A stretch of 64,000 nucleotides of DNA from an uncultured Clostridia bacterium (GTDB lineage: Bacteria > Bacillota > Clostridia > Oscillospirales > Oscillospiraceae), in assembly GCA_937894515.1 (NCBI GenBank), contig CALCRH010000222.1:8590-72589 (forward strand), given 5' to 3'. This document shows, in pieces, positions 1 through 8,729 of the stretch. Position 1 is the first letter of the stretch, and the number at the start of each line of letters is the position of its first letter. The translations under genes and the position numbers were made by a program. Under the pieces are notes generated by a model. That model was given only the letters and a program-made list of their open reading frames with translations, had not been told where the DNA came from and searched no databases.

Positions 1-50
1 GGGCGCTCTGCTGTAAGGCAGAAAATCGCGCAAAAATTGAATCACACAAG

Positions 51-95
51 AACAGCGGCAGGCATGTCCATTGCGGATGTACCTGCCGCTGTTTT
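51..95 (+). terminator. Rho-independent terminator of an upstream gene
   Basis: A 12-bp stem (51-62 with 82-93) is followed by a short T run. It closes a transcription unit lying before the window, so yqhY starts a new unit. Confidence 0.75.
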
Positions 96-136
96 GCACC
101 GCGTTAAAAAATCGAAGAACCAACGAAAACAAATGG

Positions 137-165
137 TTGTAATTTTGCCGCAGAAATGATATAAT
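137..165 (+). promoter_or_regulatory. SigA-type promoter of the yqhY-nusB operon
   Basis: TTGTAA at 137-142 and TATAAT at 160-165 are separated by 17 bp. Transcription would start near 172, leaving a short leader with a good ribosome site (AAGGAGAG, 190-197) before the ATG at 206. Confidence 0.7.
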
Positions 166-205
166 ACCCTATACTTATGATATATTACAAGGAGAGTACA
201 GCGCT

Positions 206-565
206 ATGGCTGATAACAAGGACTACATGACTCGCCGGGAGGATATGGGCGCCATTCAGATTTCCGAGGACGTGGTAGCATCCATTGCCATTAACGCCGC
301 AACGGAAGTGGACGGCGTGGGCGGCTTTATGAATGCCAATATGTCTGATATTGTGGGCGGAAAGAAGCTGACGGCAAGAGGCGTCCGCGTGGAAACGAAC
401 GAAACTGAGCTGGCGGTAAACTTGTTCATTATTGTGCGTTATGGCGGCAATATCGTTGAGGTGGCAAAAAAGGTACAACAGGTAGTATATGCCGCTTTGG
501 AGGGCATGACTGGCTTTCGGGTTTCTGCGGTGAACGTCCATGTGGGCGGTATCAGTTTTAACTGA
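206..565 (+). CDS. yqhY: Asp23/Gls24 family protein, YqhY type
   Basis: A 119-aa soluble protein made up almost entirely of one Asp23/Gls24 domain (about residues 14-115). There is no membrane segment. In Firmicutes, YqhY is the Asp23 paralogue encoded next to nusB and the acetyl-CoA carboxylase genes; it has been linked to control of fatty-acid synthesis (established knowledge, not visible here). It is the first gene of the operon, 18 nt before nusB. The ATG at 206 sits 8 nt behind a strong ribosome site, so the start is secure. The family is clear; the exact role in this organism is not. Confidence 0.88.
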   Translation: MADNKDYMTRREDMGAIQISEDVVASIAINAATEVDGVGGFMNANMSDIVGGKKLTARGVRVETNETELAVNLFIIVRYGGNIVEVAKKVQQVVYAALEGMTGFRVSAVNVHVGGISFN

Positions 566-583
566 AGAAAAGAGAGAACGAGT

Positions 584-1033
584 ATGACACGCAATACAGC
601 ACGCGAAATCGCCACCCATCTGGCGTATGAACTGAGTTTTACCGAACTGCCTATTGAAGAATTCCTGCAGGAACGTTTGGGAGAGGATAATTTTACCCAT
701 CTGGCACCGGAATGTGAGCTTTACGCCGAAATGCCCAACGCCAAGCAGGCGGAATATATTCGCCGTCTGGTCTCCGGTATTGCCGAACACGCCGCAGAGC
801 TGGACAGCTATATCGGCAAGTATTCCAAAGGCTGGCGGTTTGAACGCATTTCGCTGGTAGCGTCTGCTATCATGCGGGTGGCCATGTTTGAGATCCTGTA
901 TATGCCTGATGTACCCAACGGCGCGGCAGTGAATGAAGCGGTGGAGATCGCCAAGAACTACGAGGATGAGGAGACCGCAAAGTTCATCAACGGTATTCTG
1001 GGCAGCTTTGTCCGCGAGGAGATCAAAGAGTGA
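584..1033 (+). CDS. nusB: Transcription antitermination factor NusB
   Basis: A 149-aa all-helical NusB-domain protein, normal length for the family. NusB binds boxA RNA together with S10 (NusE) and supports antitermination of rRNA operons. The N-terminal REIATHLAYEL-like helix and the C-terminal FINGILGS segment are typical. It follows yqhY in the same unit and precedes xseA by 55 nt, the usual Clostridia and Bacillus order. Confidence 0.93.
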   Translation: MTRNTAREIATHLAYELSFTELPIEEFLQERLGEDNFTHLAPECELYAEMPNAKQAEYIRRLVSGIAEHAAELDSYIGKYSKGWRFERISLVASAIMRVAMFEILYMPDVPNGAAVNEAVEIAKNYEDEETAKFINGILGSFVREEIKE

Positions 1034-1088
1034 AACCGAAAAGGCAGGGCAGGAGGCTCTGCCTTTTCTGCCAGAAGGAGGTGAGGAA

Positions 1089-2318
1089 ATGGCGGACAGA
1101 CCGATTTACTCGGTAAGCGAGGTCAACAACTATATCAAGCAGATCGTGGACAGCGTACCGGCGCTGAACGATATCTGGATCCGGGGTGAACTGAGCAACT
1201 ATAAGATCTATCCCTCCGGCCACCATTACTTCACCTTAAAGGACGGGGACAGCGCCATCCGCTGTGTGATGTTCAAGGGGAGTGCCATGAAGCTCCGGTT
1301 CCGTCCGGAGAATGGCATGAAGGTGATTGCGGCCGGACGTATCAGCGTATATCCCCGAGACGGTGCTTATCAGCTCTACTGCAGCTCGCTTTCGGCAGAC
1401 GGTATCGGCGATTTGTACGTTGCATTTGAACAACTGAAAGCCAAGCTGTTCGAGGAAGGACTATTTGACGAGGCACACAAAAAGCCTTTGCCGAAATATC
1501 CCCAGCGGATTGCCATTGTGACCTCCTCAGCCGGTGCGGCGGTACATGATATGATCCGAATCCTACGGCGCCGCTATCCCCTTGCCAAGGTGCTGCTGCT
1601 GCCGGTAAGAGTGCAGGGCGCAGAGGCTCCGCCGGAGATCGTAGGTGCGATCCGCTATGCCAACCGTTACCAACTGGCCGATGTACTGATTACCGGTCGC
1701 GGCGGCGGCTCCATCGAGGATCTGTGGGCCTTCAACGATGAGCGGGTGGCCCGGGCCATCTATGACTCGGAGATCCCTGTGATTTCCGCAGTGGGACATG
1801 AGCCGGATGTGACCATCTCTGATTTTGTAGCGGATCGGCGAGCATCCACGCCTTCCAATGCAGCAGAGATCGCCGTGCCGGATATGGCAGAACTGCTGCG
1901 GGAATTGGCACAGAATAAGAGCCGTTTGCAGCAGAGCCAGGGAAAACTGCTGGAACTGGAAAAGCATCGTTTGCTGGCGCTGGCACAAAAGCGGGTGCTG
2001 ACCGATCCGTTGGCATTTATTCAGGACAAGCGGCTTATGCTGGATTATGTACAACAGCGTGCGGCTTCTGCCGCAAAAGATACCTTGGCAGTCCAACGCC
2101 GCAGATTTGTACAGCTTACCGCCGGGTTAGATGCTCTGAGCCCACTGAAGGTACTGGGACGCGGCTATGCCATGGCACAAAACCATGACGGTGTGGTTCT
2201 GAAATCAGCGAAACAGGTTTCCGTGGGGGACAGTATTCAGGTACAGCTGCAAAAGGGCAGACTCTACTGCACGGTGGATAGTAAGGAGGATATAACAAAT
2301 GGCAAAGAAAACATTTGA
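1089..2318 (+). CDS. xseA: Exodeoxyribonuclease VII large subunit
   Basis: A 409-aa catalytic subunit of exonuclease VII, which degrades single-stranded DNA from both ends into oligonucleotides. An N-terminal OB-fold (about residues 5-100) is followed by the catalytic domain, with the glycine-rich GRGGGSIEDLW motif near residue 203, GHEPDVT near 235, and a long coiled-coil tail. The open frame extends upstream to 933, but that part overlaps nusB. The ATG at 1089 follows AGAAGGAGGTGAGG and begins the family-typical peptide MADRPIYSVSEV. The 3' end overlaps xseB by 20 nt, which suggests translational coupling of the two subunits. Confidence 0.95.
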   Translation: MADRPIYSVSEVNNYIKQIVDSVPALNDIWIRGELSNYKIYPSGHHYFTLKDGDSAIRCVMFKGSAMKLRFRPENGMKVIAAGRISVYPRDGAYQLYCSSLSADGIGDLYVAFEQLKAKLFEEGLFDEAHKKPLPKYPQRIAIVTSSAGAAVHDMIRILRRRYPLAKVLLLPVRVQGAEAPPEIVGAIRYANRYQLADVLITGRGGGSIEDLWAFNDERVARAIYDSEIPVISAVGHEPDVTISDFVADRRASTPSNAAEIAVPDMAELLRELAQNKSRLQQSQGKLLELEKHRLLALAQKRVLTDPLAFIQDKRLMLDYVQQRAASAAKDTLAVQRRRFVQLTAGLDALSPLKVLGRGYAMAQNHDGVVLKSAKQVSVGDSIQVQLQKGRLYCTVDSKEDITNGKENI

Positions 2319-2526
2319 GGAGAATATGACACGTCTGGAAGAGATCGTGACCCTGCTGGAAAAAGGCGATGCCCAGTTGGATGACAGTCTGAAACTGTTT
2401 GAAGAGGGGACAAGGCTGGTGGATACCTGCCGCAAGGAACTGGATCAGGCAGAGCAGCAGGTGATGAAACTGATGAAAGGGGCTGACGGCGCTCCCATTG
2501 AGATGCCTTTTGCCGTTGAGGAGTGA
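2299..2526 (+). CDS. xseB: Exodeoxyribonuclease VII small subunit
   Basis: A 75-aa helical protein (about residues 5-65) of standard XseB length; several copies assemble on the coiled coil of XseA. The ATG lies inside the end of xseA behind AAGGAGGATATAACA, and its stop overlaps the ispA start region. It has no catalytic residues of its own. Confidence 0.93.
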   Translation: MAKKTFEENMTRLEEIVTLLEKGDAQLDDSLKLFEEGTRLVDTCRKELDQAEQQVMKLMKGADGAPIEMPFAVEE

Positions 2527-2528
2527 CT

Positions 2529-3398
2529 ATGACGTATCAGGAGAGATATGGTGCCTATCAACAGGCTATTGAGGCGTATTTGGAAGGGCTTTTTACCGAA
2601 ACAAAACCCTACGGTGTGCTGTATGAAGCCATGCGGTATAGCTTCCTGGGCGGCGGAAAACGGATCCGCCCGGTTTTAACTCTGGAATTTGCGCGTCTGG
2701 GAGGGATCGACTGGCACTTGGCGCTGCCCTATGCCTGTGCGCTGGAGCTGGTGCATAACTATTCGCTGATCCACGATGATCTGCCTTGTATGGATAACGA
2801 TGATCTGCGGCGGGGAAAACCCACGACACACAAAAAATACGGCGAGACTCTGGCTGTACTGGCCGGCGATGCGCTCCAGCCGGAGGCGTTCCGCTTGATT
2901 GCTACGGCACCCGGGCTTTCCGGCGATAACCGGGTACGGGCAATGGAAGTTCTGAGTCGTGCCTGCGGCGCTGACGGTATGGTAGCCGGGCAGGTGTTGG
3001 ATACCCTTTGTCCCATCGAGGATGAGGACAGCCTGAAGGCGATGGAGCGGCTGAAAACCGGTGTGATGATCTCAGGCGCCGCTGAGCTGGGGTGTGTTGC
3101 AGCGGAGATGAGCGATACCATGCGGGCACAAGCCATCGATTACGCGGCAAATCTGGGTCTGGCGTTCCAAATTCGCGATGATATGCTGGACGTGGTGGGC
3201 GATGCCGCCGTGTTTGGCAAACCCATTGGTTCGGACAAAGAGGTGGGGAAGGTTACCTTCATGGATGTGAAGGGACTGGATGGCTGCAAACAGGCAGTAG
3301 AGGATTGCACCGCGCGTGCAAAAAGCGCAGTTGCAGACTGGAATGATCACGCATTCTTATGGGAACTGGCAGACCAAATGGTTGGCCGAATGAAATAA
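2529..3398 (+). CDS. ispA: Farnesyl/geranylgeranyl diphosphate synthase (IspA type)
   Basis: A 289-aa all-alpha trans-prenyltransferase that condenses isopentenyl diphosphate with allylic diphosphates, giving farnesyl (possibly geranylgeranyl) diphosphate. The first aspartate-rich motif DDLPCMD starts near residue 83 and the second, DDMLD, near 217; GGGKRIRP near residue 40 is also typical. A GTG at 2523 is possible, but GAGGAG at 2518-2523 is correctly spaced only for the ATG at 2529. It is the last gene before a terminator. Its substrates are supplied by dxs further down the same locus. Product chain length cannot be fixed from sequence. Confidence 0.93.
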   Translation: MTYQERYGAYQQAIEAYLEGLFTETKPYGVLYEAMRYSFLGGGKRIRPVLTLEFARLGGIDWHLALPYACALELVHNYSLIHDDLPCMDNDDLRRGKPTTHKKYGETLAVLAGDALQPEAFRLIATAPGLSGDNRVRAMEVLSRACGADGMVAGQVLDTLCPIEDEDSLKAMERLKTGVMISGAAELGCVAAEMSDTMRAQAIDYAANLGLAFQIRDDMLDVVGDAAVFGKPIGSDKEVGKVTFMDVKGLDGCKQAVEDCTARAKSAVADWNDHAFLWELADQMVGRMK

Positions 3399-3402
3399 TA
3401 CG

Positions 3403-3430
3403 ACAGGACTGCATTTTGCAGTCCTGTTTT
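3403..3430 (+). terminator. Terminator after ispA
   Basis: An 11-bp perfect stem (3403-3413 with 3417-3427), 3-nt loop and T run. It separates the xse-ispA unit from the RNA gene that follows. Confidence 0.85.
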
Positions 3431-3460
3431 GCATATACCGTATATTCTGTATATTTTTTA

Positions 3461-3489
3461 TTGTAAAAATAAAATAAGTGTGATATGAT
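3461..3489 (+). promoter_or_regulatory. Promoter of the OLE RNA-oapA unit
   Basis: TTGTAA (3461-3466) and TATGAT (3484-3489) have exact 17-bp spacing, directly upstream of the structured RNA. With the terminator at 3403-3430, this makes the RNA and its partner gene an independent transcription unit inside the isoprenoid cluster. It uses the same -35 hexamer as the promoter at 137. Confidence 0.7.
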
Positions 3490-3495
3490 ATTAAA

Positions 3496-4125
3496 TTGCT
3501 GAACAGTGGCGCAGTATTCTAGTCAGATCTGCCGTTTCCTAAGAAGGGCCTAAAAATCCTTTAAAGGGCACAACTGTGAAACCTCTGGTGCCTGCTTCTT
3601 ACGCCCAGTTTGGGGTGGGTGCTGGACGGGAGGCGTGTTTTTACACGCCTGCGGTTGTAGGGCGCTCTCCAATGGCATGGAGGACCCGACCCTGCAACCG
3701 TGGAGACCTGCTGTTGTGCATAGGCGTACTCCCAAGGTGGTCTAAGCGACCTATGTACGAAGCAGATGTTATAAACCTGCAATGCGGTGCAGAAGCGGCA
3801 ATTTGCCGCCGCGCGCTGTGTGCAGAGTAGCCTGCCTTGCGTGGGCATGGTGAATAGGGGAGCTGATGCGCCAACTCTCTGGCCGGAGAGCTAACGCTAT
3901 TCTCTTGAAACCTTGTCTGCAAAAGAGGATAAGAAACGGCGTGACTGCAGTGGAAATCACCTAGGCTGTCCTTTCGGGGCATCAGGGGGATTGCAGTGCG
4001 GACTAAGTGGCAGTCGGGTACCGCTGTCTGGTAACAGCGCGGCACAGTACCGAAAGGGAAACCGCCTCCATCGGCGACGAGAGGTGTACTGTGGGGAAAA
4101 CCAACCCGTACCTAAGCCGTAAGAT
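3496..4125 (+). ncRNA. ole: OLE RNA (ornate, large, extremophilic-type RNA)
   Basis: About 630 nt without a credible gene: the open frames on both strands lack ribosome sites and are shadows. The stretch is full of local inverted repeats, for example an 8-bp stem with a TTTT loop at 3631-3650, a 7-bp stem near 3795-3810, and paired arms around 4018-4062. Its place between ispA and dxs, its length, and the following oapA-like gene match the published OLE context (nusB-xseAB-ispA-ole-oapA-dxs-tlyA-argR-recN). In Bacillus halodurans, OLE forms a membrane-bound ribonucleoprotein with OapA and affects tolerance to alcohols, cold and magnesium. Ends are approximate. The call rests on context and size, not a covariance-model hit. 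Confidence 0.85.
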
Positions 4126-4182
4126 TTACTCTTGATGCCGCCCTGTTCAGTATCAGCAAATTTTAACGAGTGAGGAATCGTT

Positions 4183-4716
4183 TTGAAAGAGAAAAAGAAA
4201 AAAAGCGGCAGCCATTGGCCGCTGCGGGCCTTTTTACTGGCGGTTGCCCTGTCAGCCGGATTGAGCCTGTGTGCAACCGGGATCCTGTCAGGCGCCGGAC
4301 TTGTCGTGGCGGTACTGGTGTTATGTGTGTTTATCGCCCTTGGCATTGTATTTGATATGATCGGCGTTGCCGTAACAGCGGCTGATCCCAAGCCGTTTCA
4401 CTCTATGGCAGCACATAAGGAACGGGGCGGCAAGGAAGCCATTCGCCTTTTAAACAGCGCAGATCAGGTCAGTTCAGTATGCAACGATGTGGTGGGCGAT
4501 ATCTGCGGCATCGTCAGCGGTTCAACGGCGGCGGTGATCGTTACCTATCTGCAGCACAGTTTTTCCACTACCAGCGTTTTGATCGCTACGGCAGTTACAG
4601 CAATGATTTCCGGTTTGACTATCGGCGGCAAGGCGCTGTTTAAGTCGGTAGCCATTCAGCAGAGTACAAAGGTAGTATATCGGGTAGCGCGTATCATGCA
4701 CACCCTGCATCTATAA
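4183..4716 (+). CDS. oapA: OLE-associated membrane protein OapA
   Basis: A 177-aa basic multi-pass membrane protein. It has a Lys-rich N-terminus (residues 2-7), hydrophobic segments near 13-30, 38-66, 110-128 and 133-148, and a DxxxD motif at D102-D106 followed by Gly-rich GIVSG. A DxxxD motif is a known conserved feature of OapA, the protein that anchors OLE RNA to the membrane. The start is TTG at 4183, with GAGTGAGGA at 4168-4176 as ribosome site; no ATG in this frame fits. It lies about 60 nt after the RNA and 20 nt before dxs. Function is inferred from context plus motif. Confidence 0.82.
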   Translation: MKEKKKKSGSHWPLRAFLLAVALSAGLSLCATGILSGAGLVVAVLVLCVFIALGIVFDMIGVAVTAADPKPFHSMAAHKERGGKEAIRLLNSADQVSSVCNDVVGDICGIVSGSTAAVIVTYLQHSFSTTSVLIATAVTAMISGLTIGGKALFKSVAIQQSTKVVYRVARIMHTLHL

Positions 4717-4736
4717 TAGATTGAGAGGTTGCTTTC

Positions 4737-6593
4737 ATGATTTTAGAACGGATCCATACGCCTGATGACGTGAAACAACTGAATGATAGAGAAGCCCAGC
4801 AGCTTTGCAATGAATTGCGGGCATTTCTGGTAGAGAAGGTTTCAAAAACCGGCGGACATCTGGCTTCGAATCTCGGTATCGTAGAGCTGACGGTGGGCAT
4901 ACACCGGGTGTTTGACACATCGCGGGATCGGCTGGTTTTCGATGTGGGACACCAGTGCTATGTCCACAAGGCATTGACCGGCCGGAAAGCGCTCTTTGAT
5001 ACGCTGCGCCAACTTGGCGGACTTTCCGGTTTTCCAAAGCCCTATGAAAGCCAGCATGATGCGTTTATTGCAGGACACGCATCCAATTCCGTCTCTGTGG
5101 CGCTTGGCATGGCAAAAGCGCGTACCCTGCAGGAACAGGACTATTCCGTCCTGGCTCTGATCGGCGATGGCGCCATGACCGGCGGTTTGAGCTTTGAGGG
5201 ACTGAACAATGCCGGTGCCAGCGGGGAACCGCTGATCGTGATTCTCAATGACAACGGTATGTCCATCAATCCGAATGTGGGTGCCGTTTCCCGATATTTG
5301 CAGAATCTGCGTAATCGTCCAGGCTACTATGAGTTCAAAAAACAGTACCGTGAGGCATTGGGCGGCAGTACAGTGGGACAGAAATTTTATAACGTCAGCC
5401 ATGACATTAAAACGGCGCTGAAAAAATCCATTTTACCCGGCTCGTCCATGTTTGAGGATATGGGGTTCACCTATATGGGGCCTATCAACGGACATGATAT
5501 CATCAGCGTGACAGAAGCCTTGAAACACGCAAAAGAGCAGAGATGTCCGGTCCTGCTCCACGTACATACGGTAAAAGGCATGGGATATCATTTTGCCGAA
5601 GAGAATCCCGGCAAATTCCACGGTATCGGGGCATTCGATCCCAAAACCGGCGAACTGCTGAAAAAGAACGGAGACAGCTTTTCTACCGTATTTGGACAGG
5701 AGCTGACAGCACTTGCCGAGAAAGACAAGCGAATCTGCGCGGTAACTGCCGCCATGGTGGACGGCACGGGCTTGACTCCCTTTGTTCATCGTTTTCCACG
5801 GCGTTTTACTGATGTGGGGATTGCAGAGGAGCATGCCGTTTCCATGACTTCCGGTATGGCGAAGCAAGGACTGCTGCCTGTTTTTGCAGTCTATTCCAGC
5901 TTTTTGCAGCGTGGTTATGACCAACTGATTCACGATGTGTCGCTGTCCAAAACCCATGTGGTCTTTGGCGTAGATCGCGCCGGACTGGTGGGTGCCGATG
6001 GAGAGACACACCACGGTATTTTTGATGTGTCCTATCTTTCCATGATCCCCGGTATGACGGTACTTTGTCCGGCCAGTTTTGCCGAGCTTCGGCAGATGCT
6101 GCGCCGCGGCTTGTATGAATATAACACGCCGGTGGCCATTCGCTATCCCCGCGGTGGTGAGGGCCTCTATACCGATTGCTGCGGTACAGAAGCATTGACC
6201 GAACTGCGGTCCGGTAAGGACGGCACGATTTTAACCTATGGTGTTCTGATCAATCACGCCCTGGCCTGTGCAGAACTGCTGCACCAACGGGGGATAGAAG
6301 TACGGGTACTCAAGCTCAACCAGATTGCCCCCTTGTATGGTAACGAACTGTTCAGCACACTCGGCGAGATGAATTGTCTGCTGATTGCAGAGGATAGCAT
6401 CCATGCCGGCTGTGTGGGCCAGCAGATTGCCGCCTCTTTGGCTCAGGCAGGGAAGGTGCCGAAAAAGCTGATTTTACGTAATCTTGGGAGTACCATTCCG
6501 CCGCAGGGCAGTGTATCAGAGCTTTATCGCACCTTTGGTTTAGATGCAGAAAATCTGGCAAGAGTGCTGGAGGAAACGATCCGTGAGCAATAA
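4737..6593 (+). CDS. dxs: 1-deoxy-D-xylulose-5-phosphate synthase
   Basis: A 618-aa thiamine-diphosphate enzyme that joins pyruvate and glyceraldehyde 3-phosphate, the entry step of the MEP isoprenoid pathway. The N-terminal domain has GGHLASNLG (H41), GHQ (71-73) and the TPP/Mg motif GDGAMTGG near residue 143. The central transketolase-like pyrimidine domain has GIAEEHAV near residue 362, and the C-terminal transketolase domain ends near 610. Length is normal. It overlaps tlyA by 11 nt. It shares the locus with ispA, so both ends of prenyl synthesis flank the OLE unit. Confidence 0.96.
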   Translation: MILERIHTPDDVKQLNDREAQQLCNELRAFLVEKVSKTGGHLASNLGIVELTVGIHRVFDTSRDRLVFDVGHQCYVHKALTGRKALFDTLRQLGGLSGFPKPYESQHDAFIAGHASNSVSVALGMAKARTLQEQDYSVLALIGDGAMTGGLSFEGLNNAGASGEPLIVILNDNGMSINPNVGAVSRYLQNLRNRPGYYEFKKQYREALGGSTVGQKFYNVSHDIKTALKKSILPGSSMFEDMGFTYMGPINGHDIISVTEALKHAKEQRCPVLLHVHTVKGMGYHFAEENPGKFHGIGAFDPKTGELLKKNGDSFSTVFGQELTALAEKDKRICAVTAAMVDGTGLTPFVHRFPRRFTDVGIAEEHAVSMTSGMAKQGLLPVFAVYSSFLQRGYDQLIHDVSLSKTHVVFGVDRAGLVGADGETHHGIFDVSYLSMIPGMTVLCPASFAELRQMLRRGLYEYNTPVAIRYPRGGEGLYTDCCGTEALTELRSGKDGTILTYGVLINHALACAELLHQRGIEVRVLKLNQIAPLYGNELFSTLGEMNCLLIAEDSIHAGCVGQQIAASLAQAGKVPKKLILRNLGSTIPPQGSVSELYRTFGLDAENLARVLEETIREQ

Positions 6594-7398
6594 GACAAGA
6601 TTGGACGTGCTCCTCGTTGAGCAGGGATTGCAGGAGAGCCGTCAAAAAGCACAGGCTACCATTATGGCGGGGCTTGTGTACGTAGACGGCCAAAAAGTGG
6701 ACAAGCCCGGTACAAATGTGGCAAATGATGCGGTAATTGAAGTGCGCGGAAAAGCGCTGCGCTATGTGAGCCGCGGCGGGTTGAAGCTGGAAAAAGCCAT
6801 GCAAACCTGGCCCATCACCTTACAAGGGAAGATCTGTGCCGACATTGGCGCTTCTACCGGTGGATTTACCGATTGCATGCTGCAAAACGGCGCCCAAAAG
6901 GTTTATGCCGTAGATGTAGGCTATGGACAGTTGGACTGGAAGCTGCGTAATGATGCGCGAGTGGTCTGCCTGGAGCGTACCAATGCCAGATATTTGAGCC
7001 GTGAGCAGATTGCCGATTCCCTGGCATTTGCCTCCATTGACGTCAGTTTTATCTCCCTGAAGTTGATTTTTCCCGCACTCTACGAACTGCTCTGTGACGG
7101 AGGAGAGATCGCCTGTCTGATCAAGCCGCAGTTTGAGGCGGGCAGAGAAAAAGTAGGGAAGAAAGGGGTTGTTCGGGATCCCGCGGTACACTTGGAAGTG
7201 CTGCAAAACTTTCTACTATATGCAAAGGAAAATCACTTTACAATCCTTGGTATCACGTTCTCTCCGATCAGAGGACCGGAGGGAAATATCGAATATCTCG
7301 GCTATCTGCGGAAGTCTGAGGAACCGGATGGAGATTATGATCTGGAAGCCATTGTTGCAGCGTCCCACGAGGAATTGAAGGAGGGCGGAAAAGAATGA
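6583..7398 (+). CDS. tlyA: TlyA/YqxC family RNA 2'-O-methyltransferase-like protein
   Basis: A 271-aa protein with an N-terminal S4 RNA-binding domain (about residues 4-62) and a C-terminal FtsJ-type Rossmann methyltransferase domain, with the SAM motif DIGASTGGFTDCML near residue 86. Mycobacterial TlyA methylates riboses in 16S and 23S rRNA; the Firmicutes YqxC branch is less well tested. The chosen start is GTG at 6583 behind GGAGGAAA, inside the end of dxs. An upstream ATG at 6544 would add 13 residues that do not fit the family. It overlaps nadK by 4 nt. Confidence 0.9.
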   Translation: MSNKTRLDVLLVEQGLQESRQKAQATIMAGLVYVDGQKVDKPGTNVANDAVIEVRGKALRYVSRGGLKLEKAMQTWPITLQGKICADIGASTGGFTDCMLQNGAQKVYAVDVGYGQLDWKLRNDARVVCLERTNARYLSREQIADSLAFASIDVSFISLKLIFPALYELLCDGGEIACLIKPQFEAGREKVGKKGVVRDPAVHLEVLQNFLLYAKENHFTILGITFSPIRGPEGNIEYLGYLRKSEEPDGDYDLEAIVAASHEELKEGGKE

Positions 7399-8261
7399 AA
7401 AAAGTAATATTATGCCCCAATCCCTATCGGGACAGTGATTTGCGGGTGGCAAAACAGTCCAAGGAAATTTTGGACAGCATCGGCTTTGAGACAGTGGTCT
7501 GTCTGCCGTTTCAGCGGGATGGGTATGACGACCAGCTGGGTGTACCCATTTGTCAGCTCCAGCAGGAGATTAAGACCGCGGATCTGCTGATTGCTTTCGG
7601 CGGAGACGGTACAATTTTGCATCTGGCTCGGACGGTTGCTCTGCACAAAGTGCCGGTTTTAGGTATTAACCTGGGTAATCTGGGCTTTATGTCGGAGTTG
7701 GAGGGCAACGAAATCAACCGTCTTTATGACCTGCAGAACTGGGACTTTACGGTGGAATCCCGTATGATGCTGGACGTGACCATTCTCCGGGACGGTCGGC
7801 CGATTTATAATAACATCGCTTTGAATGATGCGGTTATTTCCAAGGGATCTATTGCCCGGGTGGTGCGGCTGGATATTGCCACCGAAGAGGGTCGTTTGAC
7901 CAAGGTGACCGGTGATGGTGTGGTAATTGCGACTCCGACCGGATCTACCGGTTACGCCATGGCAGCAGGCGGACCCATCATTGAGCCAACAGCGCGAAAC
8001 CTGCTGATCACTCCTATCTGCCCGCACTCAACTCGCAACAGCTCCTATGTGCTTTCTCCGGAGCATGTGATCACCGTGGAGACAGCCGACGCCAACCGAA
8101 AATTCGTCTATCTGTCTGCTGACGGCGGCAGGGCGTTCAGCCTGCGCGATGGAGACGTGATCCGGGTACGCCAGGCAAAATTTGATATGAAGCTGGTGCG
8201 TCTGAGCAAGAAGAGCTTCTGCGAGATCTTGGACAGTAAAATGGGAAAGGAGGCTACCTGA
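7395..8261 (+). CDS. nadK: NAD kinase
   Basis: A 288-aa cytosolic enzyme that phosphorylates NAD to NADP. The diagnostic GGDGT motif starts near residue 69, with its catalytic aspartate near 71. The downstream region contains NDAV and TPTGSTGYAMAAGG, the NAD-binding signature near residue 180. Length is usual. Its ATG overlaps the tlyA stop (ATGA), so the two are translationally coupled; tlyA-nadK-argR-recN is a conserved Firmicutes order. Confidence 0.95.
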   Translation: MKKVILCPNPYRDSDLRVAKQSKEILDSIGFETVVCLPFQRDGYDDQLGVPICQLQQEIKTADLLIAFGGDGTILHLARTVALHKVPVLGINLGNLGFMSELEGNEINRLYDLQNWDFTVESRMMLDVTILRDGRPIYNNIALNDAVISKGSIARVVRLDIATEEGRLTKVTGDGVVIATPTGSTGYAMAAGGPIIEPTARNLLITPICPHSTRNSSYVLSPEHVITVETADANRKFVYLSADGGRAFSLRDGDVIRVRQAKFDMKLVRLSKKSFCEILDSKMGKEAT

Positions 8262-8262
8262 T

Positions 8263-8715
8263 ATGAAGAATGATCGCCAGGAAAAGTTGCTGCAAATTAT
8301 CAGTGAGACCTCCATCGAAACACAGGAACAACTGCTTGAGGAGCTGTCCCGCCGAGGCATCCAGTCTACGCAGGCCACGATTTCCCGCGATATCAAACAG
8401 CTGCATCTGATCAAAGAGCCCACAGGGCAGGGCAGGTATCGCTATGCGGTTTCCGCCAAGCGTACGCATCTGAATTTCGCAGAACGGCAGCGCACGATCT
8501 TCCGGGAATGCGTGATGAGCGTGGACTTTGCACAGAACATTGTGGTAATCAAGACGATGCCCGGCATGGCCAATGCAGCTGCTGCCGCACTTGACAGCAT
8601 GGAATACGATCAAATCATCGGTTCTATTGCCGGTGACGATACGATTTTTCTCGTCCTGCGTGATACAGAATCCGCTTTGGACTTTTGCACGGAAGTACGC
8701 CAACAGCTGAAATAA
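8263..8715 (+). CDS. argR: Arginine repressor
   Basis: A 150-aa regulator with an N-terminal winged helix (about residues 5-68, including SQTQATISRDIK-like recognition helix) and a C-terminal arginine-binding oligomerisation domain with GSIAGDDTIFLVLRD near residue 120. The paired aspartates contact arginine in known ArgR hexamers. A strong AAAGGAGG ribosome site lies at the nadK stop. No arginine genes lie in the window; argR sits here by conserved synteny with recN. Confidence 0.94.
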   Translation: MKNDRQEKLLQIISETSIETQEQLLEELSRRGIQSTQATISRDIKQLHLIKEPTGQGRYRYAVSAKRTHLNFAERQRTIFRECVMSVDFAQNIVVIKTMPGMANAAAAALDSMEYDQIIGSIAGDDTIFLVLRDTESALDFCTEVRQQLK

Positions 8716-8729
8716 GAGGAGGTTTTCCT

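Noticed and set aside
3550..4122. Several short open frames on both strands within the OLE region
   Set aside because: No ribosome sites, mutually overlapping, low-complexity translations. The region is better explained as structured RNA.
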